DNA of 64,000 bases from Ashinkailepas kermadecensis (GCA_034440615.1 JAOTOM010005125.1:82001-146000); one strand, 5' to 3'; counted from the first letter of the stretch, positions 1-9,489 are shown. The notes: generated by a model from the letters alone, not told the origin. Made by a program: numbers and translations.

Positions 1-112
1 CGGCAACAATAGGCTGTTCCTGGACTTTTGGCATCCACAGCACTGTCCTCTCCAGTTAAGGACAGCACAGCACTGTCCAGTCCTCTGATTTTTTTTTCAT
101 TTGGAGGTTGAA

Positions 113-640
113 CGTGCTGTGCCGTAGTCATGGTGGTATCGACTGCATGTGCTGTGCTGTAGTCCTGCTGAGGTCTACTGCATGTGCTGTGCTGTAGTCC
201 TGGTGGGATCTACTGCATGTGCTGTGCTGTAGTCCTGGTGGGATCTACTGCATGTGCTGTGCTGTAGTCCTGGTGGGATCTACTGCATGTGCTGTGCTGT
301 AGTCCTGGTGGGATCTACTGCATGTGCTGTGCTGTAGTCCTGGTGGGATCTACTGCATGTGCTGTGCTGTAGTCCTGGTGGGATCTACTGCATGTGCTGT
401 GCTGTAGTCCTGGTGAGATCTACTGCATGTGCTGTGCTGTAGTCCTGCTGAGGTCTACTGCATGTGCTGTGCTGTAGTCCTGGTGGGATCTACTGCATGT
501 GCTGTGCTGTAGTCCTGCTGAGGTCAACTGCATGTGCTGTGCTGTAGTCCTGCTGAGGTCTACTGCATGTGCTGTGCTGTAGTCCTGGTGGGATCTACTG
601 CATGTGCTGTGCTGTAGTCCTGGTGGGATCTACTGCATAT
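113..640. repeat. 35-bp minisatellite
   Basis: About fifteen head-to-tail copies of a 35-bp unit built around TACTGCATGTGCTGTGCTG followed by TAGTCCTGGTGGGATC. Copies differ mainly at TGGTGGGAT versus TGCTGAGGT, which alternate in blocks. The unit is not a multiple of three, so the array carries no long open frame. It sits in what should be the intron between the missing first RRM1 exon and the exon at 881. Confidence 0.95.
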
Positions 641-880
641 GTCGCGTTGTAGCTTGTAGCGGCGGGGCTGTACAGTGTGACTAAATTCATTTTCAGTTGT
701 GTGTCAGATGTGAATAAGAGGCTGTGATTGAAGATGTACATGAGAAGCATACACTTGCTTATATGCACCTAGAAGAGAGGTAAATTATATTATTTTGTTA
801 TTATATTGAGGTTGGGTCAGGTGTGTATGACGTGCTGCAGTCGTGTGACCAGCACCCGCTGACCGCCCGTCCGTCGGCAG

Positions 881-1005
881 CACATGGAGGACGAGGCGGA
901 GGCGAAGCGCGCCATCGCGGCGCTGAACGGCAAGGAGCTGCACGGCAAGGCCATGGTGGTGGAGCTGAGCACCGGCCTCAACAAGCGCGGCGTCCGGCGT
1001 GGACG
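881..1005 (+). CDS. lark: lark/RBM4-like RNA-binding protein, exon with C-terminal half of RRM1
   Basis: This exon encodes HMEDEAEAKRAIAALNGKEL and onward to STGLNKRG. That is the second half of an RNA recognition motif: the end of RNP1, helix 2 with the A-x-A-x-x-A-L-N-G pattern, and strand 4. It matches the first RRM of Lark/RBM4, a protein known in flies to bind mRNA and act in translational control, circadian output and splicing. The acceptor is CGGCAG before 881 and the donor is GGACG followed by GTGAGC at 1006. The exon is 125 nt and ends in phase 2, which joins exactly to the exon at 1985. The first half of RRM1 and the start codon are not in the window. Without splicing, the donor itself reads as an in-frame TGA. 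Identity rests on domain order and motif recall, not a database search. Confidence 0.85.
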
Positions 1006-1011
1006 GTGAGC

Positions 1012-1065
1012 GACGCACGCCGGCCTGGGTTCGAATCCCGACAGCGGCACGCCTTTTAACGGCGA
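1012..1065 (+). mobile_element. tRNA-derived SINE fragment
   Basis: A box-B-like sequence (GGTTCGAATCCCG, about 1028-1040) follows directly on the exon donor region and ends in a short GC-rich stretch. It resembles the 3' half of the tRNA-derived heads of the SINEs elsewhere in this window, but the conserved SINE body is missing. It is a fragment at best. Confidence 0.45.
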
Positions 1066-1984
1066 CTCGATGCTGTGTCCGGCTGTGGGTTGACGGGTTG
1101 GATGGTGGCTTGACCTGGCCGAAGATCGCTGTACGGGCGGCTGACGCTGTTTGGTGTGGGTAGCGTTGTTGGTGTGAGTGTCCAGGTATCCCTGAGTTTC
1201 CAGCTCCCGAATATTGGACTGCGTGGGCCTTCTTCTTTTTTTAAAATGTGCGTGGGCGCCGTGAACACCCACGCTGAGTCTTGCGTGAGAACGAGACTCC
1301 AAAACGTCATCTGTTCACTGGTGTAAAACATGACGCTCAGTCCGAATTCAGGTGCTGTTTTCCCCTTGGAAAGTGTTCCCTAAGCATTGCACGCCATCCG
1401 ATATTAACTAGTGTAGCCTCCGGTGACGAGTCATTGTGCGACATATTTTAGTTCGCGAAAGATATATCACAACTGAGCTCAATCATTTATGTGCACACAC
1501 TGCAAGCAACTAAAAATATGGCGTGAAGTATTGAATATTTTATTATGCGATGGAATGCACAGTATCTCCCTCCCTTTGCAAAAAAAAATCCAGTACAACT
1601 CTTGGTTCTGGCCGGAATCGGGATGTGTTGTTTATTTTTAATTTTGGTAATCGACCAAAAAACTAGGATTTTATTCTCACAACACTGGCAGGAACAATTT
1701 ATCACACAAATGCACTGCTTTTTATGTTATGTAGATGAAGCATGAATGTTGTAGTAGATGTTTTAGTATGTAGATGTTTAAGCATGAATAAAGCTAGCTT
1801 TATTTATATTTTGAGTTTGTTATAGAGCACAAGGGAGGAATGGGAAACCGGTACTGGGCCGGCGACAGGCGTGTATGGATGAGAGTGGAGGCTCGCTTCC
1901 CTCTGTGTGTCGAGCGGCGGCCGGGTCTGGACCGTTGGCCGTGAGGGCTCCCGGCGGTGACGCTTGGTCCGCCCCCGTCCGCAG
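1066..1984. other. lark intron, no recognisable element
   Basis: Intronic sequence between the RRM1 and RRM2 exons. It becomes AT-rich after about 1430, with no coding signal or clear repeat beyond a short local duplication near 1735-1795 (TGTAGTAGATGTTT / TATGTAGATGTTTAAGCATGAA). Confidence 0.6.
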
Positions 1985-2105
1985 GAGCTGCAAGATATTC
2001 GTCGGCAACCTGCACAAGGACACGCAGCTGGACGAGCTGCGCGGCCTGTTCGCCAGCCACGGCTCCGTGGTGGAGGCCGACATCATCTCCAACTACGCCT
2101 TCGTG
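1985..2105 (+). CDS. lark: lark/RBM4-like protein, exon with N-terminal half of RRM2
   Basis: The exon encodes SCKIFVGNLHKDTQLDELRG and continues to NYAFV. KIFVGNL is a textbook RNP2 motif, and NYAFV is the first part of RNP1, as in the NYGFVHM signature of Lark. The acceptor is CCGCAG before 1985. The first base completes the arginine codon left in phase 2 by the previous exon. The donor is GTG followed by GTGAGC at 2106, phase 0. The exon boundary cuts RNP1 immediately before HME, so the next exon must start with His-Met-Glu, and the exon at 6579 does. Overlapping ORFs in other frames are shadows of this GC-rich exon. Confidence 0.9.
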
Positions 2106-2164
2106 GTGAGCGCGCGCCGCACGTCTGCCGGCCTCGGCCGGTTCGGGTGGCACTCGCCTCTCTG

Positions 2165-2335
2165 TCTCTGTCGTGATTCTCTCAGTGTGCTTGCGGGTTC
2201 GAATCGCTCAACCGGCGCCATTACCGAGTCCACCTGCGACCAATCGGCGTGAGAGGTTGGCGACGCAATATAACCCATCTGCTGAATGCGTCGTAAAAGA
2301 ACCCAAGGTTCTTCTCTTGTTGTGCCTTTGTTTTT
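2165..2335 (+). mobile_element. tRNA-derived SINE, 5' truncated
   Basis: A box B (GGGTTCGAATCGC near 2195) is followed by the body shared by the SINEs of this window: GCGACCAATCGGCGTGAGAG, then TTGGCGACGC and a GAATGCGTCGTAAAAGAACC tail. The box A half is not convincing. The 3' part includes a small inverted GAACC/GGTTC pair. It is inserted in a lark intron in gene orientation. Confidence 0.75.
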
Positions 2336-2365
2336 GTTTTGCCCTTGCCGTGGCTGGTCAGTGAC

Positions 2366-2510
2366 TATCGCAGGTTCTGGCATGTGTGTTGTCGCAGGTT
2401 CTGGCATGTGTGTTGTCGCAGGTTCTGGCATGTGTGTTGTCGCAGGTTCTGGCATGTGTGTTGTCGCAGGTTCTGGCATGTGCGCTATCGCAGGTTCTGG
2501 CATGCGCGCT
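2366..2510. repeat. 24-bp minisatellite
   Basis: Six copies of TCGCAGGTTCTGGCATGTGTGTTG with few changes. The unit is a multiple of three, so several frames stay open across it. Those frames have no coding value. Confidence 0.93.
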
Positions 2511-2512
2511 GT

Positions 2513-2546
2513 TTGTTTGTTTGTTTGTTTGTTTATTTATTTATTT
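2513..2546. repeat. (TTTG)n(TTTA)n simple repeat, probable LINE tail
   Basis: Four-base repeat switching from GTTT to ATTT. Read on the minus strand it is an AAAT/AAAC tail at the 3' side of the minus-strand LINE that follows, so it is best explained as that LINE's terminal repeat. Confidence 0.7.
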
Positions 2547-4320
2547 AACACATAGCACACATATAAGATGGGCAATTTTGCGATTGCCACAAAAGACCAA
2601 ATTGGTCTTAAGTCGAGGTGCCTCCCGCAACAACGTCTTTAACCAATAAAACGCTTGGCCACCGACACGGTGCGACAATCGCTACCCGCCCCCGCCAGCA
2701 CGCCCCATCGCCACACAAAGCATACACTCATCTGAGTGGTACCCAACACTATGCCTGCACCCGGTGGCACCCGGTTAGTTCCGAATGTTAGTTTGTTGTG
2801 TTAAAGCGTTTTGTGTTGATAAGAAAAGTCTGAAATGCTAATGCAACACACTGCTCAAGGTTCTCTCTGAGACCATTTCCCAAAATATGCGTTTGTGAGA
2901 TCTCCTTTTCAGTTAAATTAGTGAACATATCTGTTGTGTTTCGGAGTTTGGTGAATATAATATTTATATGATAAGCATAAATAGGACAGTGAAATATGAA
3001 GTGGATTTTTATCTTGTTTGAAGTGGCCACATGGGCATGATGGGTCATATAGAGGATTAATGACAAATACGTCTGCGTTTAGTTGAGTGAGGCCCATTCT
3101 AAACCTTGCATGCAGCGTGTTGCCTGCTTTTGTACCTAGCGAATCATATTGTGGTGGTATCGTGGAACCTGTGCGATCTATAATTGCACTCTTGAATTTT
3201 TTGATGTTTGGTTCATGCCTCAAATTTTCAGGAAGATTATTCCACATTTTTGTTGTGGCAAGGAAAAACGAATTTTGGAACGAAGCGATTCTATTTCGCG
3301 GGACTGTTTGTGTAGTTGAATTTCTGAGACGCCTTCCTGTAATGGTCTGCCGTGGTTCAGTGACTAGTTTTCTAATATAATTTTGGAGACACGGACCTGC
3401 GTGTTTGATTTTGTGAAACAAAGTAAGTTTATGAATTTCTCGCAGTGTTTTATGCTCATCCAATCCCAATTCCGATCAAATTTTCCTGAGTATGTTCTGT
3501 ATAGTGCACCTGTGATTATTCTACTTGCTTTTTTTGTGTAATTTTTCAAGTCTGAGTGCATCTGATATAGTTATATTTCCGTTGTATATCGCATCTGCGT
3601 AGCCAAACAAGGGCCGAATGTAAATTTTGTACAAGTTACAAAAGATTCGCTTTGGAATTTTACTTGTAACAGGATAAAGGGGGCTTAGTGCACAATTGAC
3701 CTTTAGGATAATGTCGTTTATATGACTATGGAAGCGTAAATCAGAAGCAAATGTTAGGCAGAAGTGTTTATGATTTTCTTGGTTTGGTAATGGTTGGCCT
3801 CCCATTCTGAGATTTAGGGGTTTATTGGTACTCTTACATGTGTATGTTTGTTGGATTGTTTTTGCCGCGTTAAATTGTATGCCCCATCCTGTTCCAAATT
3901 CGTGTATAATATCAAGATCTTTTTGAATTGATTGTTGTGCTTCTAGTGAGCCTTGTGTGTGCAAAGTGTAAAGCGACGTGTCATCAGCGAAAAAAAAGTA
4001 TTTCATTTGTAATCATGTCCGCCAAGTCATTAAAATATATTAATGCCAAAAGAGGTCCCAAAACAACCCTGTGTGCAGCCTACATTTATGGTAATTGGTG
4101 ACGATAGGCTGTTTCCTACCCTTACACGCTGTTCCCTATTTTCTGAGTATGTTTGTAGCCAAATTAAAGCAGTGCCGGTAATCCCACCATTATTTTTGCA
4201 CTTAAAAATAAGTCCTGCATGCCATATACTTTCAAAATATTTTTGTATGTCCAAATATATACATGTAAAGTCAAGATTTATATCTAAAGATGAATATAGA
4301 GTATGTGTCAAGTAGAGCAA
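2547..4320 (-). mobile_element. non-LTR retrotransposon (LINE), 5' truncated, decayed
   Basis: The minus strand carries reverse transcriptase and C-terminal coding remains in several frames, ending at a tetranucleotide tail near 2513. The element has no endonuclease and stops abruptly at about 4320, where a second LINE begins on the opposite strand. Reading order on the minus strand is fingers/palm (4320-4030), FADD palm and thumb (4006-3521), and C-terminal domain (3561-2900). The clade is not certain; it looks CR1/L2-like. Confidence 0.8.
2918..4320 (-). pseudogene. LINE reverse transcriptase pseudogene
   Basis: The first segment (4320-4030) holds the palm strand CIYLDIQKYFESIWHAGL, where D is the first catalytic aspartate, and the loop motif GCTQGCFGTSFGI in place of the usual PQGSxLGPxLF. 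The second (4006-3521) has FADDTSLY with the catalytic Asp pair and the LxxxKTxxx strand. The third and fourth (3561-2918) carry the C-terminal TKMWNNLPENLRHEPNIKKF region and a GNTLHARFRMGLTQLN segment followed by CPCG. Several frame changes and stops separate the pieces, so no intact protein is possible. It lies antisense inside a lark intron. Confidence 0.8.
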
Positions 4321-6030
4321 CTGTAGTTGGGTCCCATGATCAGGACGTGGGGTTTTCCACTATTAGACGTGATCAACTCAAGTGTAATCTCCGGTACTGT
4401 ACCTACGGAATGGAAACACGCACTAGTCACGCCTATCCCGAAAGGAAAGGTAACTGCGGATCCATCTGATACCAGACCTATTTCAATCCTTCCGGCTATT
4501 ACTAAATTGATAGAATGTATCATACAAAAACAACTTACCCAGTACCTCGAGGAGCACAAACTGCTTTCGGACTTTCAACATGGTTACAGAAAAAGATTTT
4601 CGACGGAAACTGCCCTTCACGTAATCACTGACACTGCACTTCGGGCAATGGACGATGGAGAAATTTCCATATTAGTATTGCTCGACCTGTCAAAGTGTTT
4701 CGATGTTGTGCCCCACCCAAAATTACTTCAAAAACTCTCACTTTATGGCATTGACACAGACTTGTTCCGAAGTCACCTCGAGGGGCACACACAACAGGTG
4801 CAGGTTCGCGCGGCGCAGAGCCAGGGTGAGAGCGGACCCGGCGGAGCATCCGTGGTGCCAAAAAAGAGAAATATCTCCATGGGTGTTTTCCAGGGGGGCG
4901 CCTTGTCATGTCTATTGTTCTCGTTATACGCCAATGACCTGAGTCTGTGTGTCCATGGCGATGTAACGATTGTCCAATACTGTGATGACACAGATCCAGG
5001 TCAGTGGAAGGAAGCGAGATTTACCGCACATTGCGCGCATGGAGGCAGCCCTGGAGTCCGTGTTCCGCTGGTTTTGCCACAACGGATTGAAGGTTAACGC
5101 ACAGAAAACTCAAATGATCGTCCTTGGTACGCCAGCAATGTTGCGCAATCTCCCGCCTGCAACGCTAAATTTTAATGGTTCAGCAATAACAGAAACACGT
5201 GTTGTCAAAAATCTAGGACTAATGGTTGACAGACATTTAAACTACCAGCCTCACATAGACACCATCACACGGAAGTGCACTGGGATACTGATTGCACTCA
5301 GTCACGCCCGCCACGTGATACCCGCTCCAGCCCTGAAGGTTATCGTCGAGGCGCTCGTGCTTTCCGTTGTTCGATACTGTTTATCTGTTTACGGTTCATG
5401 TGGAATCACCCAAGTGCATAGAGTGCAGAAAATAGTGAATTTCTGCGCTCGAGTCGTAGCCGGACGGCGACGGTATGATCATGTTTCCGATGCAATTAGA
5501 CAACTCGGGTGGTATACTGCACAGCAACTAACTGATTTCCACACTGTGACTGCTGTACAACGTGCAATTATACCTGGCGAGCCGGTGTACATCAGTGGGA
5601 CAATCGGACCGCGCGCCAACAGAATACACGGCTACGGCACGCGACAGGCTGACCAGTGGACGCTACCGCAAATTCGCACGGAAGCCGGCCGTCGCGGACT
5701 ATGCTATCGTGGCGTTACGCTGTTCAATTCAATAGGCGTTGAACCCTGTGACCCGACTTTTAGGACAGCGCTTCAGGACGCGTTACGATCCGTAGATGAT
5801 ACGTGATTTCATTGCGTCTTTTGCTTGATTTTCTGTGATTTTCGGTGATTTCTTCAAGTGAGCTTTTACCTCAGTTATAGGAAATCGTAGGAAAGCGATG
5901 GTAGATAAATGTAGCTACGTACTGATGCACTGTTATATACTGATCAGTCGTGTGCTTTTCTATAGTAGGATGGACGACCGTCGACGAAATGAAAGGGCGC
6001 GCTGGTCCAATGGATTGATGTATGTATGTG
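4321..6030 (+). mobile_element. non-LTR retrotransposon (LINE), 5' truncated
   Basis: Plus-strand LINE beginning inside the reverse transcriptase and running to a 3' end rich in GTAT near 6016-6030. Coding sequence ends at the TGA at about 5804-5806, followed by roughly 220 bp of 3' UTR. Its protein is clearly the same family as the minus-strand LINE at 25.8-29.2 kb, as shown by shared DLSKCFDV, GVFQG, NGLKVN and RHLNY/RHMSW-type segments. It abuts the previous LINE head to head with only a few bases between them. Confidence 0.85.
4327..5806 (+). pseudogene. LINE reverse transcriptase, frameshifted
   Basis: The first part (4327 to about 4990) contains WKHALVTPIPKGK, DTRPISILPAITKLIE, FQHGYRKRFSTETAL and the catalytic DLSKCFDVV. 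It then reaches YCDDT, which replaces the usual FADD motif. At about 4985 the frame shifts, and the second part (to 5806) continues from TQIQVSGRKRDLPHI through NGLKVNAQKTQ and the thumb to a natural-looking C terminus ALQDALRSVDDT. The Asp pair is kept. The insert at about 4795-4860 (Arg/Gly-rich) is unlike relatives and may be an indel. The endonuclease is missing, and the single frameshift would inactivate the enzyme. Confidence 0.82.
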
Positions 6031-6308
6031 TGCCATTGAGAATGCTAATGAACTGCCACGTATAGCCGTGCTTATTTTAGACCACTTTTAGCCGTGTTTA
6101 TTTTATACCACAATGTTTTACACACCTGACGTGAAAATGTGAAAAGCCGCAACATGTTGGACCATTTTCGAATATACTGGTATCTGGTATACTGGTATGG
6201 TCAGCTGGAATAGTGGGGTTGTGGCCGAAACAGTGGGGTAAGGTCGGTTAATGCAGTGGGACTTTGATCGAGGCATGTTCCCTGTCAACCTGCACGCTTT
6301 GTGTGCCG
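6031..6308. other. lark intron, no recognisable element
   Basis: AT-rich intron sequence between the LINE tail and the acceptor-derived repeats. It contains short direct repeats (CCGTGCTTATTTTAGACCAC / CCGTGTTTATTTTATACCAC, and ACTGGTAT near 6177-6200). No gene is visible. Confidence 0.5.
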
Positions 6309-6578
6309 AGCCCAGTTGGCGATAGATGTGCTGACCTGACCTCGTCTGACCGGACCTCACCTGACCTCGGCAGCACATGGAGGGTGAGGAGCAGGTCCAG
6401 TTGACGCTCGATGTGTTAACCTAACCTGACCTCACCTGACCTCGGCAGCACATGGAGGGTGAGGAGCAGGCTCAGTTGACGCTCCATGTGCTGACCTGAC
6501 CTCGGCAGCACATGGAGGGTGAGGAGCAAGTCCAGTTCACGCTCGATGTGCTGACCTGACCTGACCTGACCTCGGCAG
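6309..6578 (+). repeat. tandem copies of the next exon's acceptor and 5' end
   Basis: Three full copies of CGGCAG plus CACATGGAGGGTGAGGAGCA and about 25 further bases of the real exon start at 6374, 6449 and 6509. A partial one lies near 6311. They precede the true copy at 6579. Spacing is 60-75 bp, and linker sequence is made of CTGACCTGACC. Each copy keeps an intact AG acceptor and the first 14-16 codons, then reads into TAA or TGA. They look like duplications of the exon boundary and could act as decoy 3' splice sites. Confidence 0.9.
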
Positions 6579-6760
6579 CACATGGAGGGTGAGGAGCAGG
6601 CCCAGGTGGCGATAGACGCGCTGAACGGGTACCAGCTGCACGGCCAGGAGATCAGAGTGCAGATGTCCACCAGCAACGTGCGTCAGGTGCCCGGCATGGA
6701 CAAGCTGGACATCTGCTATCGCTGTGGCGTCCAGGGCCACTGGAGCAAGGACTGCGGACG
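6579..6760 (+). CDS. lark: lark/RBM4-like protein, exon with C-terminal half of RRM2 and CCHC zinc knuckle
   Basis: The exon starts with HMEGEEQAQVAIDALNGYQL, the second half of RRM2 with the helix-2 ALNGY motif. It runs through MSTSNVRQVPGMDKLD to a retroviral-type zinc knuckle CYRCGVQGHWSKDC (C-x2-C-x4-H-x4-C). This order, RRM2 then PGM linker then a CYRCG..GHWSK.C knuckle, is diagnostic of Lark/RBM4 and is the strongest evidence for the gene's identity. The acceptor is CGGCAG at 6573-6578. The donor is GGACG followed by GTGAGA at 6761. The exon ends in phase 2, and reading on would hit TGA at once. The joint with the exon at 8159 restores frame. Confidence 0.93.
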
Positions 6761-7560
6761 GTGAGACCAAAGACACCAGGGCCACTGGAGCAGACTGCGG
6801 ACGGGGAGGACAGGGACACTGGAGCAGACTGCGGACGGGGAGGACAGGGACACTAGAGCAGGGACTGCGGACGGGGAGGACAGGGACACTGGAGCAGGAA
6901 CTGCGGACGGTGAGGACAGTGACACTGGAGTAGGGACTGCGGACGGGGAGGACAGGGACACTGGAGCAGGCTGCGGACGGGGAGGATAAGGACACTGGAG
7001 CAGGAACTGCGGACGGTGAGGACAGTGACACTGGAGTAGGGACTGTGGACGGGAACGACAGGGACACTGGAGCAGGGACTGCGGACGGTGAGGACAGTGA
7101 CACTGGAGTAGGCTGCGGACGGGGAGGACATGGACACTGGAGCAGACTGCGGACGGTGAGGACAGGGACACTGGAGCAGACTGCGGACGGTGAGGACAGG
7201 GACACTGGAGCAGGGACTGCGGACGGGGAGGACAGGGACACTGGAGCAGGCTGTGGACGGGGAGGACAGGGACACTGGAGTAGGGACTGCGGACGGTGAG
7301 GACAGGGACACTGGAGTAGGGACTGTGGACGGGAACGACAGGGACACTGGAGCAGGGACTGCGGACGGGGAGGACAGGGACACTGGAGCAGACTGCGGAC
7401 GGGGAGGACATGGACACTGGAGCAGGGACTGCGGACGGTGAGGACAGGGACACTAATGGGGATTGGATGTTAAGGACAGGGGCATCAAGGACACTGTAGC
7501 AAAGACTGTGGGTGGTGAGGACAGGGACACTGGAGCGAGGATCGTGGACGATAAGGACAG
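6761..7560 (+). repeat. 35-bp minisatellite derived from the zinc-knuckle exon end and its 5' splice site
   Basis: More than twenty copies of GGACACTGGAGCAGGGACTG plus CGGACGGGGAGGACA. The unit is recognisably the last coding bases of the preceding exon (GGCCACTGGAGCAAGGACTG then CGGACGGTGAG) carried over the exon/intron boundary. At least seven copies keep GGACGGTGAG, identical to the authentic donor context. The last copies (7445-7560) are diverged. Long ORFs on both strands across the array, such as the minus frames from about 6540 to 7630, are repeat artefacts. Confidence 0.93.
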
Positions 7561-7664
7561 GGATGTTGGGAACAAGAGGGAGGGGGCAGATTAGCTTTTG
7601 CTGAATGCTGACGCTGCCTGCTGTCTGCATCCGTTGTGTACTGTCAGTGATGGCAACGTTCCGA

Positions 7665-7740
7665 GACCGGGCCAGCTATATGACCTAGCGGTTGAATGCG
7701 TCGTAAAAGAACCCTAGGCTCTCTCTCTCTCCGAGACCGG
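7665..7740 (+). mobile_element. SINE 3' end fragment
   Basis: The sequence GCTATATGACCTAGCGGTTG then AATGCGTCGTAAAAGAACCC matches the 3' tail of the SINE at 25.6 kb. The tRNA-like head and the body are missing. Confidence 0.6.
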
Positions 7741-8110
7741 GCCGTGCCTGCTGTGTACATGTGATCCCACCCCTGACGCTGCCTGACCTGGACCCCACAC
7801 CTGACCCTACCACTAGCCCTGTCTGTGACCCTGTCGGTGTCGCCGCACCTCTGGTCCTGTCTGACCTGGACCCCACCCGTGACCTTGTCTGACCTGGACC
7901 CCGCCCCTGACCCCACCTGTGGTCCTGTCTGACCTGGACCCGCCTGGCCTCGGCTGTGGCCCTGTCGCCGCACCTCTGGTCCTGTCTGACCTTGCCCCCG
8001 CCTCTGGCCCCACTTCTGATCCTGTCTGACCTTGCCCCCGCCTCTGGCCCCACTTCTGATCCTGTCTGACCTGGACCCGCCTGACCCGACGCCTGGCCTC
8101 GGCTGTGGCC
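7741..8110. repeat. C-rich tandem repeat (CCTGTCTGACCTGGACCCC)
   Basis: Irregular tandem repeats of about 20-60 bp built from CCTGTCTGACCTGGACCCC and CGCCTCTGGCCCCACTTCTG. They fill the short intron just upstream of the exon at 8159. Frames on the opposite strand remain open only because of the repeat structure. Confidence 0.85.
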
Positions 8111-8158
8111 CTGTCGCCGCCGCCGCGCCTCTGACCTCGCGTGACGGCTGGCCCGCAG

Positions 8159-8366
8159 GGCCGGAGTGGGCGCCTACGCCGGCTACCCGGCGTACGGCGC
8201 GCCGGCCGGCCCGGACCAGTGGAGCGGCTACCAGGCGGCGGCCGCCGCGCGGGAGCGGGCCAGGTACACGCCTTACCCGTCCTACGGGCCGCCGCCGCCG
8301 CCCGCCTACCGGCGCGACCCCTACTACGACGTGGCGCCGCGCCGCGACCCCTACTACGACGTGGCG
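8159..8366 (+). CDS. lark: lark/RBM4-like protein, Ala/Tyr/Pro-rich low-complexity exon
   Basis: After the first base, which completes an Arg codon from the zinc-knuckle exon, the exon reads AGVGAYAGYPAYGAPAGPDQ, then an alanine/arginine stretch, YTPYPSYGPPPPPAYRRDPY and a repeated RRDPYYDVA. Lark/RBM4 proteins carry Tyr-, Arg- and Pro-rich tails after the zinc knuckle that are poorly conserved in detail, so this fits by composition and position. The acceptor is GCCCGCAG at 8151-8158. The donor is GTGGCG followed by GTGAGT at 8367, phase 0. The 8-residue RRDPYYDV repeat suggests local duplication in the coding sequence. Confidence 0.8.
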
Positions 8367-8448
8367 GTGAGTGCACCGGATGCCGTCGCCACACCGGCTG
8401 CCGCCACCACCGGCTACCGCCACCACCGGCTGCCGCCACCACCGGTGT

Positions 8449-8615
8449 GGCGGTAGCTCAGTCGGTGGGGCGTTGGATCGATGGTTGTGAGGCCGTCGGC
8501 TGGGTAATCCCACAACCGGCCGGGATTAGCCATTACCCAGTCAACCCGCGACCAATCGGCGTGAGTGGTTGTCGACGCTATGTGACGTGGTAGAACCAAT
8601 TGTTCTTCAACGAAC
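8449..8615 (+). mobile_element. tRNA-derived SINE
   Basis: The head contains a box-A-like GCGGTAGCTCAGTCGGTGGG. The box B region is degraded. It is followed by the shared SINE body (CGCGACCAATCGGCGTGAGT, then GACGCTATGTGAC) and a GAACCAATTGTTC tail. A GCCACCACCGGCT-type short tandem repeat lies just before it at about 8385-8447. Confidence 0.7.
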
Positions 8616-9156
8616 GTGTAAACGCCCCCATTTGCCACGTCCTTGTTGCGCAGAGCGCGCTGCAAGGAGCGCGCTACAGCGGCATCTATTACGGCAGGGA
8701 ATAATCACTAGTACTTGTCGACCCGTTAGGCTGGAATGCAGGCCGCTTTTCGCCGTGGCCTTGGTGACGAACGAGCTCCGCCAATGCCAAACATGCACTC
8801 TGGGGTCGTTCTGACCGGAGGAATGGAAAGCGAGTTGTGAGGACAACCCGCAGTTTAGCCCTGTACGAAAATGGACTAATTTATTGTGCAATCCTGAATT
8901 GCAATCTAGAATTGCAAATCCTCGACGACGACGACGACGACGTTTTCGGGTGTCGCAATCTATACTGGGTGTGTCAACGCCGGTGTTTTCGGGAACATTC
9001 GTACCCAGGGTTGAAAAATATGCTGTTCCTGTATTTTGCCATCCAGAACATTATCCTCTCATTACTTTAGCATCGAACACTTGAACTTGAAATTGAACAT
9101 TGAACACAATGTTTTATGGCTGAAGAAAATTACAGTTTGGTTGTCGGAGCCTGGTA
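8616..9156. other. lark intron, nothing recognised
   Basis: Unique-looking intron sequence. A (GAC)n run lies at about 8923-8941. The stretch TGCTGTTCCTGTATTTTGCC at 9020 faintly resembles the first bases of the window and may belong to a dispersed repeat. No coding evidence. Confidence 0.5.
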
Positions 9157-9489
9157 GTGGTATGGTATGATTACTCACCAGGTTGTGGTCAAGGCTTCAT
9201 AGTCTTGATTTTGTTGCTTCAATGGTAAGTAATGGGTATTAACATAAGTGCTTTGAAAAATAAATTTATCTGATTATTTCATATTCCTATCAATGCTTGC
9301 CAACATCGTGTCTTTTTGCACGCTTTTTATCCCGCGTGATTATTTCAATTGTTTAAACTTGAGCTTTTTTTAATCACTCCTGACGATGGCCCCTGGCCGA
9401 AACGTTGAGCAATAAAGTACAACCCTTATCGTTACTTTTGGTGTCAACTCAGCACCTCCTGGTATATTGAAGGTCGTATATATATTTTA

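Noticed and set aside
3087..3380. Plus-strand frames over the LINEs (also 4043-4315, 23304-23693, 26552-26809, 30358-30869)
   Set aside because: They are antisense shadows of reverse transcriptase, transposase or other LINE coding sequence.
9380..9418. A working hammerhead ribozyme
   Set aside because: Stem II has a mismatch next to the core and no acceptable stem III/cleavage site could be drawn by eye.
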